From Anisus vortex (Eukaryota; Mollusca; Gastropoda; Planorbidae), in the NCBI GenBank assembly GCA_949126835.1, contig OX421503.1:1540501-1604500 (forward strand): a DNA stretch of 64,000 bases, given 5' to 3'. A model generated the notes under the pieces. That model was not told where the DNA came from. It saw only the letters and a list, made by a program, of their open reading frames with translations, and ran no database searches. Positions 1-10,945 of this stretch are shown in pieces (within the stretch, counting starts at the first letter, position 1; each line of letters begins with the position of its first letter). The position numbers were made by a program, and so were the translations under genes.

Positions 1-187
1 AGGAAATGACGGTTTACAGTACATTGACACTGAAGGCATAAGTGAGCTTTTGAAAAGATCAATTTATCGATCAACATGTTGATCAAGCGACCATCTACAA
101 TCTACACTATAAGGAGAGGGAGTATAAAGAATAGAATATTACGATATGTCTAATTTTTTCTAACTCGAGTGCATTTATTTCCAAGCT
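1..187. other. Unannotated left edge
   Basis: AT-rich sequence with no coding, RNA or repeat signal that I can support. Confidence 0.4.
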
Positions 188-446
188 GTCAATTAACCCT
201 TTAACTGTCGATTGGATAGTAAGCCGTGCTGTCAATTAACCCTTTAACTGTACATTTGGTCATAAGCTGTGCTTTTCAATTAACCCTTTAACTGTCCATT
301 TGGTCATAAGCCGTGCTCTCAATTAACCCTTTAACTGTCCATTTGGTCATAAGCCGTGCTCTCAATTAACCCTTTAACTGTCCATTTGGTCATAAGCCGT
401 ACAGTCAATTAACCCTTTAACTGTCCATTTGGCCATAAGCTGTGCT
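188..446. repeat. 43-bp minisatellite, about 6 copies
   Basis: Tandem units of about 43 bp built on TCAATTAACCCTTTAACTGT followed by a segment ending ATAAGCCGTGCT. The outer units are diverged and the inner ones nearly identical. The TTAACCCTTTAACTG core recalls piggyBac-like termini (TTAA plus CCCTT) but no element boundaries can be defined here. Confidence 0.85.
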
Positions 447-988
447 GTCTTTTTTTTTTCAATCTATCGACCACTACACAAGTGAAGATATACACAGCAT
501 ACGGTAAAATGTTCAATATATTGCAGTCAAGGTGTGAAGTATTTCAGTAAAAGGGGGAAGTTGTAAGGGAGAAACTGTGGAATTCGGAATCCGTGTGTAT
601 TTATAAAATTTGTTATCAAGGAAGAAGTTATCAGAGCGTGACCTGCAGTACCGCAGCACACTGCGGTGCATCAGCCACCAGCTACACAACAATAACAAAC
701 ACGGCAAGGAAAAGGGTCAGAGGTCGTGGCGGAGAGGGGGGAAAGATTGGGGGGGGAGGGGGGGGGGGAAACGACCTGTAGAGATGCACACTGTCACTAA
801 CGGCACCCCCACCGCCAACTCTCTGGAAGTGAGTCACGTCGGCTGGTGCATTGCGTGAGTTTCAAGGGTATTTGGGTGACGCCTATGAATGATTGTGCGT
901 ATACAACACTCGCCTTGTGGAAGGGAGTAGTGAATAAAGGGGGGGGGGGTTAGAAAGGTGAATAGTGCGAATGAGAGTGGCAAACGGA
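447..988. other. Intergenic, no gene seen
   Basis: Contains G-rich tracts at about 748-770 and 940-950. Short open frames here have no recognisable domain and are interrupted by simple sequence. Confidence 0.4.
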
Positions 989-1131
989 AGAGAGAGAGAG
1001 AGAGAGAGAGAGAGTGAGCGGAAGAGAGAGAGAGAGAGAGAGAGAGTGAGCGGAAGAGAGAGAGAGAGAGAGTGAGCGGAAGAGAGAGAGAGAGAGAGAG
1101 TGAGCGGAAGAGAGAGAGAGAGAGAGTGAGC

Positions 1132-1165
<34 letters not shown>

Positions 1166-1193
1166 GCGGAAGAGAGAGAGAGAGAGAGTGAGC

Positions 1194-1231
<38 letters not shown>

Positions 1232-1439
1232 GCGGAAGAGAGAGAGAGAGAGAGAGAGAGTGAGCGGAAGAGAGAGAGAGAGAGAGAGAGTGAGCGGAAG
1301 AGAGAGAGAGAGAGAGAGAGAGTGAGCGGAAGAGAGAGAGAGAGAGTGAGAGAGTGAGCGGAAGAGAGAGAGAGAGAGAGACAGAGTGAGCGGAAGAGAG
1401 AGAGAGAGAGAGTGAGCGGAAGAGAGAGAGAGAGTGAGC

Positions 1440-1475
<36 letters not shown>

Positions 1476-1866
1476 GCGGAAGAGAGAGAGAGAGAGAGAG
1501 AGTGAGCGGAAGAGAGAGAGAGAGAGAGAGTGAGCGGAAGAGAGAGAGAGAGAGAGAGAGAGTGAGCGGAAGAGAGAGAGAGAGTGAGCGGAAGAGAGAG
1601 AGAGAGAGAGAGAGTGAGCGGAAGAGAGAGAGAGAGAGAGAGTGAGCGGAAGAAAGAGAGAGAGAGAGAGAGAGTGAGCGGAAGAGAGAGAGAGAGAGTG
1701 AGCGGAAGAGAGAGAGAGAGAGTGAGCGGAAGAGAGAGAGAGAGAGAGAGAGAGAGTGAGCGGAAGAGAGAGAGAGAGAGAGAGAGAGTGAGAGGAAGAG
1801 AGAGAGAGAGAGAGAGAGTGAGCGGAAGAGAGAGAGAGAGAGAGAGTGAGCGGAAGAGAGAGAGAA
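989..1866. repeat. Compound GA microsatellite/VNTR punctuated by GTGAGCGGAA
   Basis: Runs of (GA)n are broken about 30 times by the motif GTGAGCGGAA at irregular spacing of roughly 20-36 bp. Long open frames on both strands (poly Ser-Leu or Arg-Glu) are by-products of the simple sequence. The strand is almost purely purine, so it could form a triplex or stall replication; that is inference. Confidence 0.95.
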
Positions 1867-2795
1867 AGGGGAGAGGAGCAACAAGATGTAGAGGCAAGGA
1901 GAGAAAAAAGAAGAGACAGAAAGAAAGAGCAGAGAAGAGAAAAAGGGGATATGATAAGAGAATCGAAAGTGAGGGAGAAAGAGAAAGAGAGAGTGGGGAA
2001 GACATAACGACAGGGGAAAAAACAGATGGTTGAGGAGCAAAGCGTGCACATTACAGCTACACACACACACACAAAGAAACCGTAAAAAAAATGTGCAAAG
2101 TTCATTCATGCAAAACCCAGTGGCAGAAAACCTGGGATTATCATTAGGGATATACAGGTATAAGCAGACAACGTCATCGGCCACGTGACTCGGGTGCCAA
2201 GCGCCAACGCCTCCTCCTCCTCACAAGTGGGAAAAGAGAAAAAGAGTAAGAGAACGGACGGACGGACTCACAAACATCCAATCACTTAACCTCTCACTCA
2301 GCAGAGATGTTCGCTCACCCCCCTCACTCCTACCTTATCAGTGGCGGACTGAGAGTTTAAGTTAGTCTGACGCGAGGGCGGGATTGGAGTTAGAGGGGGC
2401 TAATATAAACACGTAATTATCTTTGTTTTAAGTTAACCGTACAATTTTTTTAAAAGTTGGGGGGGGGGGGGGGGGGCTTAAAATTATATGGATCCATACA
2501 ACACTAAGTCTTGTCCCCGTAAACTACTTGGCTCCATATAGAGGAAAACTAAGAGTTTTCATCCAGCCCGAGGGGACGGGGCGGGAGGGAGACGCCCCTG
2601 GGGAGGGTCTCTAGAGCTATCATCACAGCATACATCTCCACCCAAGGATGAGTAAACGAGCCTGAACATTTTTTTTTTAAACGCAGCAATCACACCGAGC
2701 TGAACGTCGAGGTGAGCTTTACAAAGACGAGTTGACTTAAAACACAGCTTCCCACACCACCCCTCCCCCTCTCAATCTACCACTCGCAACTTTAC
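1867..2795. other. Intergenic, low-complexity, no gene seen
   Basis: Purine-rich transition out of the GA array, a short CA run near 2060 and a long G-tract at about 2459-2477. No conserved reading frame recognised. Confidence 0.4.
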
Positions 2796-2836
2796 CAGCA
2801 GACGGCGGTGCAGTCATCGTGTCACGCCACTCGACC
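2796..2836 (-). mobile_element. SINE head fragment (tRNA-like part)
   Basis: About 40 bp nearly matching the tRNA-like end of the SINE at 3207-3456 (shared block GTGCAGTCATCGTGTCACGC). Only the promoter end is present. Confidence 0.55.
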
Positions 2837-3206
2837 CCCCTCCCCACCCCCACCACACACCCCCATTACACACTTTCCTTTTCTTCTCCACGGTCACACA
2901 AACAGTATTTAAAAATTAAAAACACAGCTCAGGACCATTTCACGTATCAGTGTCAAGGTCATTGGGGGGAGGGGGAGGCTCCTTGGCCAATGAGGTGGGG
3001 GAAAATGGAGAGGGTGTGTGCAACAGAGACACGGACTGTCTAAAAAAAAACTCGACAATGCACAGACTTATACTCATGTGAATTTATGTGCATATAAAAG
3101 TATAATCAAAGACGTACAGGGGCCATTACCGTAATAAATATTTTCTCGACCTTTTTTCGGGGTTGTCTTCGTGGCACGCTATTTTTATACTACTCGTAGG
3201 GCACGT

Positions 3207-3456
3207 ACCAATTTTATCCATGAGGCCGGTGAAGCAGCGTTCACCAGTTTATGTGGCCACGGCATTATTGGAGATTGTGTGGCCAGCACAATGCCCAGCC
3301 GCCTTTACTTAGCCACAACAAAAGTCAGGCACCCATTAGTGCTGGGTGGACTCAGGGACACCACCCAGACCTGGGAACAACTGCTGGCCTTCACCAGGAT
3401 TCGAACCCACGACACCAGCAGGCGACAGTGCAGTCATCGTGTCACGCCACTCGACA
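3207..3456 (-). mobile_element. tRNA-derived SINE (family 1)
   Basis: One of more than ten related copies in the window. On the minus strand it begins with a tRNA-like head containing the B-box-like GGTTCGAATCC type motif (plus strand: CAGGATTCGAACCC). The body includes the complements of CTGGGTAGACTCAGGGACA and GTGGCCAGCACAATGCCCAG, and the tail is a segment near ACCAAATTTATCC. It is diverged from the best copies and carries no coding capacity. Confidence 0.8.
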
Positions 3457-5059
3457 GCCCCCCCCCCTCCTTCCCGTCTGAGCGTCTTTACCATATTATA
3501 ATTCAATTGATGTGTAACAATAGGGCTCATTAATAAAACTCACTTTCCGACACAACGGGCATTTGACAACAACCCCCATCTCACTTTCTTTCAGTGAATT
3601 AAATCTAGGTTTTTACACTCTTAATATGTTTTAAATAGTATTCGATTTGATATATTTGGTTCGAACAAGATATAATAGATACTAAACTTTCAAAATCAAT
3701 AATTAACTTACGTATCAATGATCAAAGTAAACAAGAATTTTATGAGAGTATGCAAATAAAGCAATAAAGGTAAATTATATAGCGCTTAAAAATATACATC
3801 TGATTGGGAAAATATCCCACCCTTTTTAAATAAATTACATCTGAAAGAAGCTAGCTATATACTAAAAATACGAACAAGTAATAATAATTTCCCTGTTGAA
3901 CTGGGTCGCCACTTCAGAATAGATTATAATTTAGGATTATGTTCCCCTTTGCTTAAAAGATATAGGAGATGGATTTCACTATTTACTCCAATGTGCACTT
4001 CAATGCCCAACGAAAAATGTATCTAAAAAAATATTACTATAACAGACCTAATGTAGAAAAAATGTCGGAACTGCTTAATTCTAGTTCTCTGAAAAAAAAT
4101 AAAAAACTAAGCATATTTTCAAAAATATTATTATCTGCTTTTAAAAAATGAAAAAAAAGGTTTGAAACATTTAAGTATATTAACATGTTGGTTTGTCACT
4201 ATGTTAATGCGAGATAGTCGTGGAAGTAATGTAATATTCAAAGCCGCAAGAAAAATTGTATGTTCGTTCTCACTATGTTAATGCTGTGCAGGTCTAATGA
4301 AAGTGATGTACCTGTATGTCTATGTTAGTAAATTAAGTTGTTGTTTTTTTCTTGTATTTTTTTCCCCCAAAATTTTTTTTAATAAACTAAATTATCCCCC
4401 CTGAATTTTCTTTTAGGATACCTTGAATTAATAATTTATTATTATCTTTATTTTTATTTTGTAATATTTGTATTACTATTATTGTTCAATTTATTATTCA
4501 CTAATGCTATAATTTTCCTATGTTTTTGAAGATGCCTTCATTGCACCTATGTACTATGTGGCAAATAAATTATTGTTCATATTGAATATCAGTGGACGTT
4601 ATCACATAAACAAAACAAATGGCAATCTCTCTTCTACCCCATCTGCGCAGACGTGGACAGCAGCACAGAATAGCGTCCAGAACGGAAGCGACACACCTAC
4701 ACCACAAACAATAAGAGTTGACGCCGGGCGAGGTGAGCACGCGACGCCCGAACCAATCAATCACAGACGGCGCGTATAATCCAGACTCCAGACGTGCTGC
4801 GCGCGCCACTGCACGTGTCAACACGCGAGACTCTACCTAGAGAAATGGACACACTTGTCTCCTCTTTAATAGACACATCTATTTCACCCATCGAAGGCCG
4901 AGGCAAGTCAATTTAATTTTCAAACAAAAAACATCGGGAACTTCCAAGATAATATGGCCTGAATCGGAAATGTTTAACACTGTACACACCAAGAGAAGAT
5001 ATTTCGGCTTAAATCGCTGCATGGCGAGTGGCGAGACGTGTCAATGTGTATGTAAAGAG
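3457..5059. other. Intergenic; possible transposon remnant and a CpG-rich patch
   Basis: Mostly AT-rich. Around 3840-4030 a plus-strand frame reads like a decayed LINE-type C-terminus (LGRHFRIDYNLGLC), but the match is weak. From about 4640 to 4860 the base composition changes sharply to CpG-rich with few A/T runs, the only such patch in the left 27 kb. No exon could be defined. Confidence 0.3.
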
Positions 5060-5176
5060 TCATCCAACAACACGTTGGCCTCTTTGTTGTACAAACTGCT
5101 TTCAACACAAGAAAAAAAAGTTATCCAACAACACGTTGGCCTCATTGTTGTACAAACTGCTTTCAACACAAGAAGA
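5060..5176. repeat. Two-copy tandem duplication, about 61 bp
   Basis: The block CCAACAACACGTTGGCCTC through CAAACTGCTTTCAACACAAG occurs twice in a row with one substitution and a short poly-A length difference. Confidence 0.85.
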
Positions 5177-5734
5177 TACTCGCTCAAACACACACAAACA
5201 CGTGTGTGCTTACTGGTGAGTGGCACAGCGGTCCGTTCACACCACCTCCGTCCAGCCCCACCTTAAGACAGACGTGAAACTACAACTTGTGTTATGTTTT
5301 GACGAATGTGTAAGATTATCCCAGCAGACTTCAGCGCTAAATCAAAACACATACGAGTGTCATTTTCTCTTGTTCTTTTTTTGTTTTTAATGCAGTTCAG
5401 ATGTAGATTTGAGTTATGTGTGTTTATCTGAGATTCATTCAACCAGCCAATTTGATAGGTTAGACACACGCACAGAGCTTTATATATATAGAGAGAGAGA
5501 TATTATAAGACTGTTTCTTTCTTGTTCCAATGTATGGCAGCTATTGTAATAAATGTGTGCTGATAGGGACTTACATCCGAAACGATTCCGATGAAATTGC
5601 ATAAGCCCTTTCCTTTTTCCCCCTCTTTGTCCCCTTTTTGATACCCATATGTCCGACAATCACTTGTGCCTGTCTGTACGCGTGCCACTGTATATCTAAG
5701 ACAAACCTATCTGACAAAAAAATAAAACCAAAAA

Positions 5735-6345
5735 CATTTTTGTAACGAGGCCCTAAAACCATTCCGTTTTCTCGTCGAAGCCCTTAAATCATTTAGTTTT
5801 TTCGCCAAGGCCCTAAAATCATTTCGTTTTTTCGTCGAGGTCTTAAATTATTTTCGTTCTTTCGTCGAGGCCCTTAATTCATTTCGTTTTTTCGTCGAGG
5901 TCCTAAATTATTTTCGTTCTTTCGTCGAGGCCCTAAATTTTCTATTTTTCGTCAAGGCCCTAAATTCATTTCGTTTTTTCCGTCGCGGCCCTAAATTTTC
6001 GTTTTTTCGTCAAGGCCCTAAATTCATTTCCTTTTTTTTTTTTCGTCGAGGCTCTAAATTCATTTCGTTTTTTTCGTCGAGGCCCTAAATTTTCGTTTTT
6101 TCGTTAAGGCCCTAAATTCATTTCGTTTTTTTTTCGTCGAGGCTCTAAATTCGTTGCGTTTTTCGTCGAGGCCCTAAATTTACGTTTTTTTCGTCAAGGC
6201 CCTAAATTCATTTCGTTTTTTTTTTCGTCTAGGCTCTAAATTCATTTCGTTTTTTCGTCGAGGCCCTAAATTTTCGTTTTTTCGTCAAGGCCCTAAATTC
6301 ATTTCGTTTTTTCGTCGAGGCCCTAAAGTCATTCCGTTTTTTCGT
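5735..6345. repeat. About 30-bp minisatellite (TCGTCGAGGCCCTAAATTC type), about 20 copies
   Basis: Units alternate CGTCGAGGCCCTAAATT with CATTTCGTTTTTT. T-tract length varies strongly between copies and some units lack the CATT block, so the array is heterogeneous and not in any reading frame. Confidence 0.9.
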
Positions 6346-6898
6346 TTCTCTTCTGTTCCCAGTTATTGTGTTCCACTTTGACTAACAAGAGTCTTATCTC
6401 CACAGTGCCTCACACTAACAACGACAGCGGCTCCATTTATTCCAGACTTCAACCAACTAGGGTGGGAGAGGGGGGGGAGGCGTAAACAACTGCTGATAAG
6501 CTTTGACAGTTACGCGCTGTGGGCGGGGGAGGGAGAGACACCAAAATATAATTTGGGAGAGGGGACAAGGGAGGGAGGGGGCAACAGGTTTTTTCTTGAG
6601 TGCATATGTGGGGGCCCGGGGAGGGGAAGGGAAAAAGAGAAATCGGTGAGGGCAAGATATGATCTCATTACTGGCTATTTCGGAAGTGAGGATAGGGAAG
6701 GTATTGACTTGTAGTTTATACGCTATGTATGCTATGTGAGGTGTTTGCCTAGAACGTTGTGTGTGAATGTGCTACGGTGTTTTCAAATGTATGTCAACAT
6801 TATGTGAGTCTCTATATTATAGAAACATAAAGGCCTACAAGTTTATATTATAAGTAAAGTCGGACCAATATAAGATCATACTAGGAGATTGTCTTTAC

Positions 6899-7091
6899 CA
6901 TTGCCGTTGCTAGAGTTTTGGGGGCCCGGGGGGGAGGGGGCTTGGCCTCTTTAGGGGCCCCTGCATTTTGACATTCGACATTATGACATAAGAAAAGGAA
7001 CAAAAATACACTCCTTTGGGGGCCCCCCTCAAGTAGGGGGCCGGGGGGGGACTTTCGAATTTGGACCCCCCCTCCCCAAGCTACGCCACTG
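6899..7091. mobile_element. Nonautonomous DNA element with 8-bp TSD (CAGTGGCGTAGC-type ends)
   Basis: 193 bp with terminal inverted repeats: left CATTGCCGTTGCTAG, right end reverse complement CAGTGGCGTAGCTTGG. It is flanked on both sides by GTCTTTAC (6891-6898 and 7092-7099), an 8-bp target duplication as made by hAT and some other superfamilies. The interior is G/C homopolymer-rich and non-coding. Confidence 0.75.
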
Positions 7092-7099
7092 GTCTTTAC

Positions 7100-7265
7100 T
7101 GCGCCTTTACTTCTCCTCAACTAATGTAAGGTATGCATCAGATTTAGGGACACCCTCCAAACTCAAAACCCAGGAAAACAAAGTGTAGGTCTAAACAGGG
7201 ATTCAAACCCAGGACTATTGGTACACCGGTCGAACGCGCTGACCGCTCGGCCACCGAGTTCCCTA
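7100..7265 (-). mobile_element. SINE family 1, truncated copy
   Basis: Minus-strand tRNA-like head (plus: GGGATTCAAACCCAGGAC, then CGAACGCGCTGACCGCTCGGCCAC, whose complement has the A-box form TGGCCGAGCGGTCAG) and part of the body. The distal end is missing next to the 6899-7091 element. Confidence 0.75.
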
Positions 7266-7404
7266 ACCCTTATAAAATATCATAGCGCGTACGAATTCCA
7301 CCGAATGCATGTCATAGATAGGGCCTACATATCATATACAATAATTGGAACATTGTTATAAAATATATAGATATAGTAAGTAAATAAAAGTAAGTAGAGT
7401 ACGA

Positions 7405-8100
7405 CATAATGCCCAGCCGACTTCACTATACCACAACTAATGTCAGGTACCCATCGCAGGTCATTGTCGGGTACTCATACACACACATCGAGTCCCATCG
7501 CAGGTCATTGTCGGGTTACACATACACACACATCGAGTCCCATCGCAGGTCATTGTCGGGTACACATACACACACATCGAGTCCCATCGCAGGTCATTGT
7601 CGGGTACACATACACACACATCGAGTCCCATCGCAGGTCATTGTCGGGTACACATACACACACATCGAGTCCCATCGCAGGTCATTGTCAGGTTACACAT
7701 ACACACACATCGAGTCCCATCGCAGGTCATTGTCGGGTACACATACACACACATCGAGTCCCATCGCAGGTCATTGTCGGGTACACATACACACACATCG
7801 AGTCCCATCGCAGGTCATTGTCAGGTTACACATACACACACATCGAGTCCCATCGCAGGTCATTGTCAGGTACACATACACACACATCGAGTCCCATCGC
7901 AGGTCATTGTCAGGTTACACATACACACACATCGAGTCCCATCGCAGGTCATTGTCAGGTACTCATACACACACATCGAGTCCCATCGCAGATCATTGTC
8001 AGGTAGACATACACACACATCGAGTCCCAATCCTAGGCTTCACCAGGATTCGAACCCAGGACCTTTCGGTACGCCAGTCGAACGCGCTGACCCCGTGCCC
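7405..8100 (-). mobile_element. SINE family 1 expanded by an internal minisatellite
   Basis: The two ends are SINE: ATAATGCCCAGCC plus CTAATGTCAGGTACCCATC on the left, and TTCACCAGGATTCGAACCC plus CGAACGCGCTGACC on the right. The middle of the SINE body is replaced by a 44-45-bp tandem array, so the minisatellite arose inside, or within, the SINE. Confidence 0.8.
7450..8028. repeat. 44/45-bp minisatellite inside a SINE, about 13 copies
   Basis: Units start CATCGCAGGTCATTGTC and end ACACACATCGAGTCC. A GGTAC/GGTTAC length difference gives 44- and 45-bp units. Open frames across it (His-Thr-Ser rich) are repeat artefacts because the unit length shifts frame. Confidence 0.95.
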
Positions 8101-9477
8101 CATATGTATGTATAGTATATGAGCGTAAAAATGGTGTCAGTGTGTGTGTGTGTTGATAGTGTGTAGGACCGCAGACATGCCTACCTCCACATATCAAAAT
8201 GAGGAACACCCAAGGTAAAAATGAGGAACATGGGACCAAAATGAGGAACATAAGCGCAGAGGAAGCATTTTCGAGCCAATATATAGGCCCTACGCTAAAT
8301 AATATTGTTAAAATACGTTAGAAAAATAGTCTCATTTACCCTAACACTGTATATATTAAATATATATAGCCTAAGATCTAGAATACAATCTAAGTCAATA
8401 TAGAGTTTATGAAAAGAAAATTATTGTGTAGGGGGGGGATTACATTTGTCTATGTTTAAGTAGTTTAACTAAGGTTATAACGGGGGGTAATTTTCGGCCA
8501 TTTTACGGAACGGTTCCGGAAAATCCGGAACGGTAGGCATGTCTGGGACCGTCATAATCCTATATGGTGTGTCTGATGTGTATGCTGGTGAGCGAGTGCT
8601 GCGGGAGCGCTACGAGTCCAGGTTTGTGTGTAGTAGATGTGTTCGTGTTTCTTCTTTTGTTTTGTGCTGTTTTTTTTTTTGTTGTTGTTGTTTTTTGGAG
8701 TTCGTGTGTTAGTACGCGTGAGTGTGTTAATTTGTATTAGATGCCTTCCCCTACTTCCGTCACACACATAGATAGAATAAAGCCAGCATTGAAATATATA
8801 AAAAAAATCTTTAAAAATTGCAAATTCTTAATAAAACTAGACACGAGAATAATTGATGACGTGAAAAAAAAAAAGGGGGGGGGGGTATTATTAACTTATT
8901 GAATTAGTTCAAATCCGATTTCGTTCTATAACAAAAAAAAACCTAGGCTGCTAACGCGTATGATGTTTTTTTTTGGTTTGTTTTCTTTTGAATAAGTTAC
9001 AACACTTGTAATCATCACGGAATAATCGTGTCGAATGACTGGCAAGATGTCAAGCGGGCACACAGGGAAGGGAGAGGGGGTAGGAGCCATGTCGAACCCT
9101 TGCGCGACGATGCGAGGTATCTCGACCCCAGTGGGCAGCGGTCGAATCGCGAACACACCGTTTGCGTTAAGCCTCGCGTGAAGTAATAAGCTGCACAGTA
9201 AAGTGGAACGCGTATGTCATAAGAGTACATACTGTTAATGGGGACAAAAAAGAAGTGTCGTAAACCACAGGTGTGCATCCAATTGTAAGCGGCACGACAG
9301 AATTGTGTGAGTGGCGCGATTTGTGATGTTACTGTTGGTTGAAACAATGAAATGATTGTCCACTCCTGCCATAGAGCATATACACACATGCTGCTTATTA
9401 AGGTAATTGACACACTTCCAAGGTAGGCTACACGTAACTACAATGCTGTAAACGATGGGCCTGTCGAACAAAAAAAA
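8101..9477. other. Intergenic, no gene seen
   Basis: Includes three short copies of AAAATGAGGAACA (8197-8252), GT microsatellite fragments and a G-tract near 8875. No domain-bearing frame recognised. Confidence 0.4.
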
Positions 9478-9722
9478 AGGTAAAGTATCCCATCGGACCA
9501 AATTTATCCATGGGACCGGTGAAGCAGCGTTCACCAGTTTCTGTGGCCACGGCACACTAGGAGATTGTGTGGCCAGCACAATGCCCAGCCGCCTTTTCTT
9601 TACCGTGTGTAACGTCAGGTAGGCTACCCATCTGAGCTGGGTAGTAGACTAAAAGACACCCTTTCAGTCCCGAGAACGAATTCTAGCCTTCACCAGGATT
9701 CGAACCCAGGACCATTTCGGAT
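9478..9722 (-). mobile_element. SINE family 1, near full length
   Basis: Carries the complete set of family landmarks on the complement: GACCAAATTTATCCATGGG, GAAGCAGCGTTCACCAGTTT, GTGTGGCCAGCACAATGCCC, CTGAGCTGGGTAG and the B-box complement AGGATTCGAACCCAGGACC. Confidence 0.85.
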
Positions 9723-10805
9723 AAATCTATTCCAGCAAGCGTAGTTAAGTTTAAGCTCACACACACAGACCACATGTGAATGAAGTACTTACGCCATTGG
9801 AAGTTGATAAACCGAATTGATCGACTGCAGCATGACAATGTCTGCCGATTACAGAAAAGGTAACACACACACACACAATACAGTTATATTCGGTGACTTG
9901 CTAGTTTGCTAGCTTGCTTGCCCGGCAAATCAAAGGGACAGGTGACTTGCGCAAGACCCCACAGTCGCACCCTGTCCAACTTTACACGTGTGTGTGTTTG
10001 TGTGTACAAGTCGCGTGCACCATTCCCCACAACAACAGCGGTTGGGGGAGGGGGAGGGATGTTGCATCGTACACACACAACAAAGAGGGAAGAAAGAAAG
10101 AAAAAAAAGAGGAAAAAGATAAACCATACAAAAAAAAAAGGAAGAGAGGAGGTGGAGTCACTGATAAAGCTGTTTCTGTTGATATACTGATAAGCGGGCA
10201 GACCCCGTGACGTATCCGAAAACAAGACGTGAAATTGTTACACAGCGAACACACAACACAACACACAACACAATTTGTAAACAGAAGACGCAGTTCTGTC
10301 TGGCTCCCCTTTAAAAACAAGTCTTAGTTTAATTTGTATATTTCCTATTTCATTTCTCTGTGCAACTGGTGGTGGTGGGGGGGGGGGGGGGGTTACAATT
10401 ACATATGCGCGCTCTAAGTGTGTGTTTATATATATATATGTGTATATGAATAATATGGAGATTCAACTCGTTTTTCAGAAAGTGACGTTTCTCAAGGTGA
10501 ACTGCCATTGCCAAGACAGGACAGGCTCTCACACACACACAGACACACACACTTGTGTCACTGGAGAAGGAGGAAGAAAGAACGAGAAAAACGAGAGAGA
10601 GATAGGAGAGAGTGTAACAATAAAGACGACAAGTTGCACGGGCCGTTGTACTAGTATTAATATCTTCACTCTACGTCACGGTGTCGGGAACACAAACAAG
10701 TGACATGCGCAGCGGTACAGTTTTAATCCCGACATCAAGCCATATGACCACTTCCTCCTCATCAAATGCAGTGTAGGTGTGTATGTATGTATGTGTGTGG
10801 GTCGG
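9723..10805. other. Intergenic, simple-sequence rich
   Basis: Contains GT/CA runs, a poly-A-rich purine tract at about 10075-10160, ACACA repeats near 10250 and a G-tract at about 10375-10393. No conserved gene recognised. Confidence 0.4.
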
Positions 10806-10945
10806 CGTCGAAAGAAATAGATCGTACCGAAGGTCCTGGGTTCGAATCCTGGTGCAGGCTAGGATTTTGTCCCCCCGGGGTCTGTAGGATGTTACTGAGT
10901 CTACCCAGCTCTGATGGATACCTGACTTTTTTGTTAGTGTGTCCA
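10806..10945 (+). mobile_element. SINE family 1, 5' part
   Basis: B-box region AAGGTCCTGGGTTCGAATCC followed by family body landmarks (GAGTCTACCCAGCTCTGATGG, TACCTGACTTTTT). It ends after the first half. Confidence 0.8.

Noticed and set aside
834..2184. Several long open frames (poly Ser/Leu, Arg/Glu) of 350-430 codons
   Set aside because: They are generated by the GA/CT repeat, exist in several frames at once and contain no domain.
4549..4779. Short frame over the CpG-rich patch as an exon
   Set aside because: No conserved motif in the translation; kept only as a composition anomaly.
7409..8122. His/Thr/Ser repeat proteins
   Set aside because: The 44/45-bp unit changes frame each copy; all frames are open by composition and the region is a SINE with a VNTR.
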